From: Isoetes taiwanensis
Lineage: Eukaryota; Streptophyta; Lycopodiopsida; Isoetales; Isoetaceae
Assembly (NCBI GenBank): GCA_021234155.1
Contig: JAJEKV010000013.1
Coordinates: forward strand, 19,292,438 to 19,356,437
Length of the DNA: 64,000 nucleotides
Direction: 5' to 3'
A program made the position numbers and the translations under genes. Positions 11,100-21,690 of this stretch are shown here, piece by piece. The notes beneath the pieces were generated by a model. The model was not told where the DNA came from. It did not search any database and saw only the letters and a list, made by a program, of their open reading frames with translations. The stretch's first letter is position 1. Each line of letters begins with the position of its first letter.

Positions 11100-12320
11100 T
11101 TGAACATTGAAGCAAGAGAGGCTAAGTGTTCTGCTATAAAATGCAAGATCAAATACAACAATGAGATAGATCATGGTAGCTCAAAATTCTTCTTCAGGAT
11201 GGCAAGGAATAGGCTTCTCAAGACTTCAATAACTCAAGTTAAAACTGACTCGGGTCCACCCTCACCTCAAACTCTGATATCAAGAAATTCTTCTTCGAGA
11301 ATTATGCCTCTCTCTTTGCAGACTCCAGTCCTTCTGCTAATGAGATTATGAATAAAAATAGATTTATTTCTTGTCTGGAAAATATTCTGGCTAATCCAGC
11401 TGATGCAATGGATGCTTCTCTTGCAAATATCCCAACTGAAGATGAAATCTTTAGAACTCTCAAGAGCTTTAGTAAAGGAAAATTCCCTGGGCCTGATGGC
11501 TTTCCTCCTGAGTTCTACCTCCACTTTTGGAATATTACGAAGTCAGACTTGATTGGTCTAGTGCAGGGATTTTGGAATTCAGACCATTTGCACCCCTCTA
11601 TCTCCTGCTGGATTTATTGCTTTAGTGCCCAAAATTGAAAATCCAAGTTTTTTTGCTGAATGGAGGTCAATTTCTTTGACAAATTCTACCTATAAACTAT
11701 GTGCCAAAATCATTGCACAAAGAATTCAACCATTTTTGCAAAAAAATATCAGTGAAAAGCAATCTACCTTCCTTCCCAATAGATTTATCCTGGACAATTA
11801 TATAAATGCAATGGAAGGTCTTCATTGGAATAAAGTCTCCAAGCAAGCTTGTATTCTGCTCAAGCTGGATTTTAAGAGAGGCTTTGATACAGTCAGATGG
11901 AATTTCATTGACAAAATTGGCTTTCATCCTAAAATTATTTCTCTCATTCATGGCTTCTATGTCTAACTCTGCTGTCATTATTAATGGATCTCCAACAAAT
12001 TTCTTTCCACTAGCCAAAGAAGTGAGACAAGGTTGTCCTCTAGCCCCTTATCTATTTCTAAATTGTTGCTAATATGCTTACTAGATGAGTGGATAATCTT
12101 CAATCTACAGCGAAAATCATTGGCCTTAAACTTCCTAATAATGCTGATTATCTCACAATATCTCAATATGCAGATGACACTTTTGCATTTGTAGACTCCA
12201 ATGCTAATAATATCAATTCTTTCTTGGACTTAATTAAGGAATTCTCTGCTGCCTCGGGAGTGCATCTCAATCTTGACAAGAGAGTAAAATTATTGGTGAC
12301 ATCAACCAAACTTTAATATG
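11100..12320 (+). pseudogene. LINE-A reverse transcriptase domain (broken)
   Basis: RT motifs can be read across shifted frames: FPGPDGFPPEFYLHFW (about 11487-11533), WRSISLTNSTYKLCAKIIA, LLKLDFKRGFDTVRW (motif A region with the catalytic Asp), INGSPTNFFPLAKEVRQGC (motif B) and QYADDTFAFVDS (catalytic YADD, about 12166). Stops and frameshifts near 11635, 11965, 12070 and 12316 make it non-functional. Confidence 0.8.
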
Positions 12321-12434
12321 TGGCATCCCTGTTCTAAATACTTACATTCCTCTAATTTGCTTGGTATGCCCCTTTCTATGAATCCAAGTCTAAAAAGATT
12401 ATAAAATCCAATTCTAGAGAGAATAAAAAAGAAA

Positions 12435-13199
12435 TTGAACAACTACAAGAGCTGTTTATTCTTTGCTGGTAGAACTGTTATTGTAAACTCTGTTCTAGCC
12501 TCATCTCATATGTACTTCTCCTCTGCCTTAATTGCTCCAAGGTCTATTTATTCTGACTTGGAGAAAATCATAAGGAATTTTATCTGGAATGGTTCTCACT
12601 TACTTAACTGGAATTCAATTTCTAGGCCAAAAAAGTTAGGAGGGTTGGGATGTAAGAATTTGCATATTCAAGCTTGCTCTTTGGCAGGAAAATATATTTG
12701 GAGAACTCTTATGGCTAATGCCTCTCCTGCTTCTAGATTCATTGCTTATTGGTTGAACATATCTTATCCCTCAGGTCATCCTACTATCAAGCACTGTCTT
12801 CCTGTATCAGCCTTTGTGCATTTGCATCCTGCTCCAAATTCTTCTCCTCTAATGCAAAACTTGATTATGGCCTGGAATAAAGTTCAATCTTGTCTTAAGA
12901 GTGATAAAGTTACTGATGCCATTATGAACACGAATTTATTTTGGTCCCATATTTTCCAAGATCAACACTCCAAAGTGATAGCCATCAAGCATCCTAGGAT
13001 CTATAATAAATGGTCTGAGAAAGGTATCTTAAGAGTAAGGGACCTCTACAGAGATAATAACTCCTTTATTTCCTGGACTTCATTAAAAACAATCATCAGG
13101 GGTACTTCAAGTGACAAAAAACTATATGCATATTTCAAGAATATTCTTGTTCCTTTCAAGAATTTCAATGATTTAGAACTACTCCAGGATGGACGCTAA
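12435..13199 (+). pseudogene. LINE-A ORF2 segment after the RT core
   Basis: A 254-codon open frame contains AGRTVIVNSVLASSHMYF, an aromatic IIRNFIWNG and SRPKKLGGLGCKNL. This is the standard plant L1 ORF2 region between the RT core and the C-terminal zinc-binding domain. It is the longest intact piece of the element. Confidence 0.75.
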
Positions 13200-13270
13200 A
13201 AGGGAAGAATGTCTACAAGGTTAGTGATATCTATTCCAATCTAAGTCATATTGATGCTCTTGTCAAAGCC

Positions 13271-13680
13271 ATGCAAAAATGGTCATTAAATCAATCAAGA
13301 ATTCTCTCTCTTTTAAAAAACATATGGAATTCCTATTGCACTCCAAAGATCAGCTTTTTCATTTGGTTTGTGGCTCATAAAAGTTTGACTAATCTTGTGT
13401 CTTTGTCTAAGAGATACAATGTCTCAACTCTCTGTCATTCTGGCTGCCTACAAGAAGAGTCTACGGATCATATTTTCCTTTGTCCTAAGTTGATCTCTTT
13501 TTTGTCTTGGTTCTCTGACAGATTTGATAGATATCTGCACCATAAGGATATTAATAATATTCTCTCTTTCCTGCAACAAGAAGATACTTTGGCAAACACT
13601 CTTGTTTATACTGCTCTCTAGAATGTTTGGAAGGCTAGAAATAGAATTCTTTATGGTTCCAATTCTTTCTCTGTTTTTGG
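13271..13680 (+). pseudogene. LINE-A zf-RVT domain and WKARN motif
   Basis: TPKISFFIWFVAHKSLTN, then HSGCLQEESTDHIFLCP, match the zinc-binding reverse transcriptase domain (zf-RVT) found at the C-terminus of plant L1 ORF2 proteins. After a TAG at 13619 the same frame continues NVWKARNRILYGS, the usual end motif. Confidence 0.75.
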
Positions 13681-13867
13681 ATTAAAATGCATTTTCAATT
13701 GGTGATTGAATCCATTGCTACTTCTCATAAGAGACAACAGCGGGAGAACTACAACAGAAATTGGGACTTCATAGGGCTATACAGGTGCCCCTTTGATATT
13801 TTTATATCTAATTTAAACGTTATTGTTTCTAATGCTCCTTACTCTGACTGTCACATAATATCTGGAC

Positions 13868-14329
13868 TTCCTTAAGGGAGAGGGATCTTCAAAATTTGAC
13901 ACAGACATGGACAATTACAAGGCTTCTATACAGTGGCCAAAGCATACAGGGAGGCAGCTTACCCTTAGAGAGTTGTGTACTGTTACAGATGAGTTCATAG
14001 AAATAGAGAACTCAAGAGTGAGAGAAGCAGATTGTGCTAGAGTTTACAACAGAGAAGTTATGTAGATGTATTATCTTTTTGAATTCCTATACAATACTCA
14101 TTTCAGTATGACAGAGAGGCAGTTGAGCAGATACAGGGAAATGTATTATAGTCACAAGTTGCTGGCAGATCTATATGGCACTTTGCTTCCGCTAATGACA
14201 AAGAAAAGTTTATCATCTCTTCTCATTCAGAATGATTCTGGTCACAACAGTTACATCCATAGCTCGACAAATGAATTTTATAGACACTACAATGAGTGGT
14301 TCAAAGCTCATCTTGGTGTTCAGAACTAA
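13868..14329 (+). pseudogene. Unrecognised C-terminal extension of LINE-A
   Basis: One frame of about 150 codons is broken by a single TAG just before the ATG at 14066. It reads KHTGRQLTLRELCTVTDEFI, then later MTERQLSRYREMYYSHKLL and NEFYRHYNEWFKAHLGVQN. It is mostly helical-looking, charged and aromatic. It lies between the WKARN end of ORF2 and the 3' tail, so it was probably part of the element. I do not recognise the family. Confidence 0.4.
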
Positions 14330-14609
14330 TTCACATTCTCCTCACATTCTGCTTTTATAGGAAATTGAAGATTTTTCATGCAAGTGTAGCTGCTTCAATG
14401 TTCATTTTTTAAGGGAACACCATACACATAGAGATCTTATTGTTCACTTCCTATGCTACTATATGTCTATAGCTCTACTTCCAGTTTCATAAATCATATT
14501 TGCAAACATATTATGATAATGATCTTCTTTTATGAGGACCATTATCATTATGCCCTGCTTTTTAGCAGATTGGTATATGGTTTGTATGGCCTTTTCTAAT
14601 TAATGAAAA

Positions 14610-14790
14610 AATCTACTCTTACTTATCTCCGCTTGTCTAGTATCATCATTACTGCAAAGGTTTTTCCCTTGAAAACCTTTCGAGGCAGGGGTTTTTTAAT
14701 CCTAGTAGTAATGATTGTACTAGCCCATTGTATGGGTCCCATGACCTATTGGTCTCCGTGGACGTTAAAAAATTTATTCTATTCTATTCT
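14610..14790 (+). mobile_element. 5'-truncated 3' end of LINE-C
   Basis: This stub matches the 3' end of the GC-rich LINE at 44870-45010. Shared pieces are TTTTCCCT.GAAAACC, GGGTTTTTTAATCC, GGGTCCCAT and TCTCCGTGGACG. It ends in an ATTCT-type simple repeat tail. It sits directly after the tail of LINE-A. Differences from the GC-rich copy are largely C-to-T and G-to-A, as expected of decay at methylated CpG. Confidence 0.65.
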
Positions 14791-16289
14791 TTCAAAAAGA
14801 AAAGAAAAGAAAATCACAGTGGGAGCTCTTCTCCCTCTCCCATGACCTCGCACTCCATAATTCCTTCCATTCTCCATCGTCCTATCACGTTCACACAAGG
14901 CACTCAAATCTGGCAGCACTCCCTTCTTGCCTCTACCTCATGTGCCACTCAATCCTCCTCTCCCACAGCCACCCCTGCCCCTCTTGTTTCTTTGAATCCC
15001 CCAGTCCTTCTACAGGCAAAGGTGGGAACAAAGAACCCATACGATCCTCGAATCCATAGGAAGCTTGGTTGGCAAATGGACACTGTATTCTTGAACCACC
15101 ATATCATTAGATTTCGGCTTCATATTTTCCTTTCCAGTCCTCAACTCTATGAACATGCTACTGCCATGCACAATCACCTCCGGTTCTCCAACAACACACT
15201 CTTTCCATGTCACATCCGGCATAACTCCAGTAGCAGCCTTATATCTAAACTCTCCAACCCTGCTAGACTCTGGCATTCGCCCCTGGTCATCCAGGGAATG
15301 CCTCCAATCCATACCTCCAATTCTCTTGCATGCCTGACACACTGAACTGTCAAAACAAGATTACGTTGCTCCACCATCTTATAGACACGAACTTTCTGTC
15401 GGGCTTCCCTCCCAAGAAGCATCTTCTATGCACAGGAAGGACAGAACATCACACATAAAAGCAACAAACTACGACACAAAGGGAACAAGAAAACTCAAGC
15501 CTAGAAGCAACCTGAATACCTAAGCAATACCCCATCTGACAAGTAACTAAGGCAAGCAGCAGACCTCAAAAATGAAAGCCCTTACCTCTGCACTCCATCT
15601 GGCCAGCAGCACCACAAAACCAGCAATAACACCATGCCCACGGGTTTCGGCATGCCTGCACAAGCGTGTCCACAACAGACAATCTTCTACTTCCGGCCTG
15701 AGCAAAACATGACCGAAAAAAGAACTATAGAAAATTGAGGTCGTCAAACAGGTCAAAAAATTGCATTATGCTCTAACCTTAAACATTAAACAAAGTAAAT
15801 GAAGCTGCAATCCAACAAGAAAATGTAGAATTGAGGATGGATGGATAAAAGAGAAACAAGGATTTATATGCTCCAACATTAAACAAAGTAAAAAAAGCCG
15901 TAATTTTAATTCTTTAAGATATAGATTAAGGAAGCATTCGAGAGCACATTCGTTATAGAACTTTTCCAAGTTTCAAGGATCTATGCATGTTGTTGATTGA
16001 CCAAGATAGTTTAGTTTTACTAACGCGTGTGGTGGCTCCTTTGTTTGTCATGGTAATATGTAGATATATTTTGGAGACTTGATTGATAATATTCCAACCT
16101 AGCAAATCAATAACAATTCTTTGGCTTCCATAACATCACGACGATATATGAACGATATTGACAACTTCTAGAATATCACTCCTCTCAATCAACAGAAGTC
16201 AAAGTATTGAATTCTGCCGCAATGGACGTAAGAAATTTTTATCCAAAAATTTCATGGGTTTTCCTTAAGCACATGGCTTCACCTTTAGT
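14791..16289. other. No gene identified; weak minus-strand zinc-knuckle-like stretch
   Basis: On the minus strand at about 15590-15660 one frame reads CYCWFCGAAGQMECRGKG, reminiscent of a C-x2-C-x4-H-x4-C knuckle with the His lost. Further open stretches follow down to 15010. This may be remains of a LINE ORF1 but cannot be assigned. The rest is AT-rich without features. Confidence 0.25.
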
Positions 16290-16316
16290 TTTGTTTGTTT
16301 GTTTGTTTGTTTATTT
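16290..16316. repeat. (TTTG)n microsatellite
   Basis: About six tandem copies of TTTG. Confidence 0.8.
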
Positions 16317-16442
16317 TTTTCCTTGATTTGTGAACCAGTGAAATGTGCCAAAGCTATCAATTTTTTACAATGGATCTTCTAGAAAGCATGTTCTAGTAGT
16401 GATGTCCGTACCTAACAAAGAAGAAGAGGAAGAAGCACGGTT

Positions 16443-16760
16443 TATGTCATGCCACGTTAGCAGCATCCAAGTTCATAAGTGCCTTCTGGAAGGACTTCTT
16501 CAACACGTTCCAGACCAAGTTGTCGAGCACAGCATATCATCCTCAAACCGATGGTCAAACGGAGCTCGCCAATCGAATTCTAGAAGACATGTTGAGGAAC
16601 TATGTGTGGAATAAACTGTCAAAATAGAATTTACTTGGTAGAGTTTGCATACAATAATACCAAGCAAGAATCATCACAAATGTCCCCCTTCATGATTAAT
16701 TATAGTTATCAATGCTTAACACCAGACACTAGATTCGAAACATATTTGTTTTAGGACGAA
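16443..16760 (+). pseudogene. Ty3/gypsy integrase fragment
   Basis: One frame reads [20 protein letters not shown] then [19 protein letters not shown]. This is the hallmark end of the Ty3/gypsy integrase catalytic core, including the Glu of the DDE triad. After a break, LVEFAYNNTKQESSQMSPF follows. Flanking polyprotein parts and LTRs are not seen, so it is an isolated relic. Confidence 0.8.
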
Positions 16761-17289
16761 TGTGTTACCAGTAGACCAAATGCTCATACACAAAGGAGAA
16801 GGAAAATAACATCTTTAACATTTGCTATGACAAGTGGTGCATGGTATTGTGAGAGATGTTACGCACTTCATCAGACTCGCGCTAGACATAACATATCCAT
16901 GGTTTAGCACATGTTGGATTAAAATTAGAACGGACGTTTTTGCATGTCAATTAGAATCTTATTTAGACATAACACCTCTCAAATTAGATTGGAAATTGTA
17001 TCCCTCAATGACAATTGTTAATCATTTCTAGAGAAGCATGAAACGTTATCTTTTCTAGAGAAGCACGAAAAGTATGCTGGTGATGGTGGCCAAAGAGTAA
17101 AATGCCCACTTGATTGTTGATTGATTGTGCCTCATAGTGAGAAAACATTACTCATTGTTCAAATTTGACATTGGTTTTTAGTTCAATGTGGCTTGAAGAA
17201 GTGATGCTTTATTCTTTTGTCTTGTATGCTCCCTATCAAAAGGTTGCCACTATAAGAACATGGATTTGTTGTCATTTTTTTGTCATGGT
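16761..17289. other. No recognised gene
   Basis: Degraded sequence downstream of the integrase relic, possibly further gypsy remains. A short duplication of TTTCTAGAGAAGCA(T/C)GAAA occurs near 17027-17070. Confidence 0.35.
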
Positions 17290-17615
17290 GTCCATGTGTC
17301 AAAAGCTGATACAAAATGACAATAACAATGAAAAATTAGTGAAACCTAAATGACAAAAAATGACAATCGAATGACAGAGTAGTGACGATAAAGTAACTAT
17401 ATAGTAACAATGTAATGCCATAATTATGACAAGAAGGGTAGAAAAAGAGTGATACAAATATGATAATAATATGACAATAGATTGATGTAGCCTTGATAAA
17501 ACTATATGTCAAGAATATGATAATATATTGATTTAATAATGATGAAAATATAGACAAACAAATAATATAAATCTGATTATAACGTGCCAACAAAATGCCA
17601 CAATTGTGACAGTAG
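17290..17615. repeat. TGACA-rich degenerate array
   Basis: The words ATGACA, GTGACA and ATGATA recur every 10 to 25 bases. The segment 17553-17612 (GACAAACAAAT...GTGCCAACAAAATG.CACAA) matches the reverse complement of 18240-18315, so this array and the TGTCA-rich one at 18090-18330 are inverted relatives. Confidence 0.5.
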
Positions 17616-17900
17616 ACTGGCATAGTTTTTTTTTTTTTGATGGATAAAGAATTCTTTTATATAAGTAAAAGATTACATGATTACATAGCAAACGAATACG
17701 CTCCTGCACAAGTTTGAAGAGGGGGTAGTTAGAGAGTCAACCTACAACCTTATACATAGTATCGAAGATCCCTAACCACTAAAGTTTGATGAAAGCCCCT
17801 CAGACCATCTCATTCTGAGTAGCCTCGCAATCCCCCTGACCCCATACATTGCTTTTCTTTCTTTTAGATGATGCCAACTTCTAATATCACCAGTTCTAAC
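17616..17900 (-). mobile_element. 3' end of a poly-A retroelement, reverse orientation
   Basis: A 14-base T-run at about 17626-17639 followed by GATGGATAAAGAATTC reads on the minus strand as a 3' end with a poly-A tail, typical of plant LINEs. It is inserted between the two TGACA/TGTCA arrays. No coding motif was recognised in the body. Confidence 0.4.
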
Positions 17901-18089
17901 ATTGCATGTGGTGTTGTAGCATCACTAGAAATTTTTTCCAGTCTTTCTTTTCAACAAACAAAGGTACATACATCTCTACATTCTTAAAGAAAACACAAAT
18001 GAGACAAATCAAGGCAGTTGTTTGTACTTGTGGAACTATGAATATGTGCTAAAGGAATCAGGATAGTTGTTTACGTTTAAAGAACTATG

Positions 18090-18330
18090 AATCTTATTAT
18101 TTTCTTATACACTATATTATCAAATTTTTTTATCAATTTCTTGTCACTTTACAGACAGTTTTTTGTTCCTACATTCTCACCTTTTGTTACATTTGATGCA
18201 TTCTATCGTCACACTATTGATTCATTTGTATCATATAAACGCTATTTTCTCCCATTTGTCACATTTGTGTCATTTTGTTGGCACATCATATATCATTTGT
18301 TTGTCATACTTTTTAATATCTAGCATTATA
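18090..18330. repeat. TGTCA-rich array, inverted relative of 17290-17615
   Basis: The words TTTGTCAC, TTTGTTAC and TTTGTGTC recur, and 18240-18315 is an inverted match to 17545-17615. The pair may be the termini of one fold-back element interrupted by the reversed poly-A insert. Confidence 0.5.
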
Positions 18331-18440
18331 ACAGGGGTTTTTTTTGTGATTTTATACGCTTTTTGGCATGGTTTTTATATGATTTCATGGGCGTATTGCA
18401 CAAGGCATACTAATCAGTATATCTAGAGTGCACTCCACAT
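18318..18440 (+). repeat. Dispersed repeat, copy 1
   Basis: Shares TAGCAT.ATAACAGGGG, TTTTATACG.TTTTT, TATGATTTC and TATTTCTAGAGTGCAC-like words with 21345-21463. A shorter third match begins at about 23067 (TAGCATAATAACAGAGGGTT). Confidence 0.6.
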
Positions 18441-20072
18441 TTTATTGTCTAAATTCCATATCATCAATGGTTTACCCCCTTTTATTTTTATTCCTCTATT
18501 TCTTTTTAATAAGCCATACATGCAAGCATCGAGATGTTTCACTTTAGGGTTACTTTAGAGTTATCTGAATCATTCTCTGTCTCGGGTATGCAGGTGCTGC
18601 AGGTTTTGGGTTTATATTTTAGGGTTGTGAACACACCATGTTATGGTGCAGACAGATTCGAGGGATGCTGTTATGGTGCAACAGATTCGGCCAAGGTCCG
18701 TGTGTTTTCAGAATGAAACATTTGTTTTAGGGTTGTAAAAGAGGAAGATGCTGCTTATTCTTTGGAAGCGGCTATGCATATACCAGGCATGGCCTCAGAA
18801 ATCCAGAGACATTGCCTCAGAGCCTCAGCCTCAGAAATCCAGAGACGTTGGGGCTTTGTCTCTTATCAGAGGGCCTTATGCTACTACAACTTGCAAACGA
18901 TGATGCAGGAGCTGGGGCCACAAGGGCAGAGTCTCAAGGATTTAAGAACAGATACGATTCTTCTTATCCATTTTATGCTTCGTCTGACCTAATGCCTTAA
19001 AGATCTGTGGTGTATAAAATGTGTTTTGATTTAGTGAGCCACTGCGAGCTTCTGTTACAGGACACAATGATATAGGCCAGATCATGCAGAACATTGTGCA
19101 AGCTGAAATGTCGGTTCAAGATAAGTATAAAAATGTTGATTCCTCACGAAGATAAAATGCTTACGATTTTCATATTGTAGTTGGCGAATAGGTTGGACTA
19201 TTGCTGTTGGGTGAGCATAGGCAGATGTTTGGATTGAATGAAGCCGTGGTTGGGAAATGGGTCGACGGGTTCTAATAGATTTATGCCAGGGTTCTTGCAT
19301 TTATTTCTCTGCTCTTCCTTTCTAGTGCCGCAGTTCCACGCTCTGGCTATATGCTTGCTTAGCTGCATCTTTCATTTTAGCTTATATTTTTTGTTAAGGT
19401 TTTGGAGATAATCCTAGAAAAGCTCTCTGCGACGCCATCTGCACCTTTCCCTCTGATACAGATGTCTATTCCTAAATGCCACAATTACCAAGTATGAAAA
19501 TACTTGGTGATCGTAGTTTCTGTGCAAAAACAAAGATGGATACGGTCATCATTTTATGTTCAGCTTCTTGGTTTACATCGCATATATTGATGCTGCAACT
19601 ATGAGTGCTGGTTTTAGCTGGTCTTGAAATACAAGGCTCTCCGCACTTTGTTTTTGGTAGTGAATACATCTAGCGACATTCCGGAGATATCAAGTATTCT
19701 GCCAAATCATCTGTTAAAGTGTTCTTTGATACTTGAATGAACCATTCACAAATGTTCAATCGATTAGAAACATATCGAGGTAATGAAAAAAGATTATATT
19801 GTGCGCAAGAGTTATTATCTAGATATTGAACTATTCAATATTCTTGTAACATATGCTTGAAGTTTTTATTTTCCTCTTGAAGTCTTTATTTTCCTGTTTG
19901 CCTTCAAATCTTTTGATAACATAAATCATTAATAATCTCCAACAACTCTAATTATACTTCCCCCTTAATAATAGAACTCATATTTTGAGTTATATTCATG
20001 TTTATGGATTTTTAGCTTAAACTGCTTATATTCGCAACATCAACTCATCCAAATGTCATGTGACGTTGTTTG
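18441..20072. other. No recognised gene
   Basis: Only short frames. CCTCAGAAATCCAGAGAC is duplicated at about 18792 and 18828. There is no clear transposon end or RNA gene. Confidence 0.4.
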
Positions 20073-20518
20073 TTTTTGGCCCCGAAGGGGCCAAAAAAAA
20101 AATTTAACCTATAACACAAACCATTACATTACACGTATTAAAATTAGATTCCCCCTTAAATCCCCTTTTGTTTGGGTGCATATTCACACGGGGGGTGACA
20201 TAGGGCAGCGGGAGCCCTTATAATTATGTTTTGCATGTACAAAATCAACACCATATAGTATATTGCCTGAAATCTTATAGTATTTTGCAAATCTTGTTAT
20301 ACAGTATAACAAATTCTGTACATCCATACCCCACAAACGAGGAACTTTGTGTACGGTGTAGATTAAGGAATAAGGGGTGAATATGCCTATCCAACAGCTC
20401 TCGTTGCCCAGAGTCACCCCCCGTGTGAATATACACCCAAACAAAAGGGGGTTTAAGGGGGAATTTAATTTTAATGCGTGTAATGTAATGGTTTGTGTTC
20501 ATATGTCTCTGAAGGGGA
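20073..20518. mobile_element. MITE-like element with long terminal inverted repeats
   Basis: Inverted arms of about 120-140 bases (20073-20216 and 20396-20518) share ATTACACG.ATTAAAATTA, CCCCTTAAA.CCCC, TTTGGGTG.ATATTCACACG and GGGGTGAC. The spacer is about 180 AT-rich bases with no coding content. The left end carries a palindrome GGCCCCGAAGGGGCC. A half copy is at 23117-23355. It can fold into a very long hairpin. No target duplication could be assigned. Confidence 0.75.
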
Positions 20519-20640
20519 TGTTTGCCAATGTGTTATGATATTAAAACTGCTAACTAGCTAATGCTTTTGCTTTTATTTGTTTCTTAATACCGTACAAATG
20601 TGGGTTCTATGTCTTGCTTAGTCCCCCCTTCCCCTCAATC

Positions 20641-21300
20641 ATGGGAGGGGCGGAAAAGGATACGGAGGTTGTTACAAGTCTATCTTTGGAAACCGAATCG
20701 AATGAAAGTATGGATATTGCAAAAAAAAAAGGTTCTAATATCAAATCATGAAAAGATCTAGTTGGCAGATCTTATGAGGAAATTTAGACAGGGATAGTAT
20801 GGGTAGTGAGTAATCATGGGGAGAAAGAAAAAAGGAAATATGAAGGGATTAATTTGGTTTTTGAAGAATTTCTAACTTACTTGTCGAAGTCAGAACTGGA
20901 GAAGCAAAAGACAAAAGCTCCTATAGAAATGGTGGTACGAGAGAGCAATCTGATGTTGGGAATCATGCAGAGGCAGCAGGAAATTGTTAAACTGTTACTG
21001 GACCACATGAACAAGCTGCAAGAGAAAGAGGGTGGGCAAGTCAAAAAAAGGATGAAACATGTATTCCATGATAAAATTTTGAAAAATTCGTTTGTGGAAG
21101 CTCGATTGAAATAATTCGCAACCCAAGCAGTGATTGGTTGTGTTAGACATGATGGAGTAAAGCTCTCCATGATAAAAGCCGAGCTCCCAAAGATGATTGA
21201 AAATGTATCTATTTCTAAGATGTATTCACTTGATTTCCCATTTTTATTGCTGAATGTGAGAATGATGTGTCAAGATATTGCTGAAGCAAGAATAGAATAG
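20641..21300 (+). pseudogene. 219-codon frame broken only by three stop codons
   Basis: A single reading frame runs from the ATG at 20641 (MGGAEKDTEVVTSLSLETES) to the TAG at 21298-21300 with in-frame TGA, TAG and TAA codons but no frameshift. The open part at 20806-21114 is rich in Lys and Glu and probably helical (SKSELEKQKTK, MLGIMQRQQEIVKLLLDHMN). The last section reads QAVIGCVRHDGVKLSMIKAE. No family was recognised. Loss by point mutation alone suggests a fairly recent pseudogene or a retrocopy; no intron signs are visible. Confidence 0.45.
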
Positions 21301-21344
21301 AATAAATTTTTTAACGTAGGGAAAGGTTTTCAAGGATCTAATAT

Positions 21345-21463
21345 GTAGCATAATAACAGGGGGTTACTTTTAGATTTTTATACGTTTTTTCATATGGTTT
21401 TTCTATGATTTCGTTGTTGTATTCGTTGAGGTGTACTAAATAGTATTTCTAGAGTGCACCCTT
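21345..21463 (+). repeat. Dispersed repeat, copy 2
   Basis: Matches 18318-18440 in direct orientation, about 3.0 kb apart. Key words are TAGCATAATAACAGGGGGTT, TTTTTATACG and TATTTCTAGAGTGCACCC. Confidence 0.6.
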
Positions 21464-21544
21464 TATGGGCCATTGATTTTCGTTGGTTGGAAAAATCCGA
21501 GAATTGTTGTCTTTCTCTGCATGTGTTTGTGCATGAACACTATG

Positions 21545-21690
21545 CAAGTGTGTGCATGTGCATCTGCACATGCATGTGCATGTGTGTGCATGTGCACATG
21601 CATGTGCATGTGTGTGCATGTGCATGTTCATATGCATGTGCAAGTGCAAGTGCATGTGCATGTGTGCATGTGTGTGCATGTGTACTTGCC
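21545..21690. repeat. TGCATG/TGTG alternating purine-pyrimidine tract
   Basis: About 145 bases of almost perfect purine-pyrimidine alternation built from TGCATG, TGTG and CACATG words. Such tracts can adopt Z-DNA. The His/Met- and Cys/Ala-rich open frames across it are artefacts of the repeat. Confidence 0.85.

Larger units (their letters stand above)
11040..14609 (+). mobile_element. L1-type non-LTR retrotransposon, 5' truncated (LINE-A)
   Basis: A decayed ORF2 runs in order: linker (FFRMARNRLLKT), reverse transcriptase, thumb region, zf-RVT domain, a nuclease-like WKARNRI motif and a further 150-codon tail. The 3' end is a short A-rich tail after TTCTAATTAATG near 14609. The endonuclease half is missing or unrecognisable, as usual for 5'-truncated LINEs. 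At least six frame breaks are visible. The same subfamily occurs as LINE-B at 24380-26621: PGPDGFPP, NGSP..FFP and RQGCP are shared. Confidence 0.8.
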
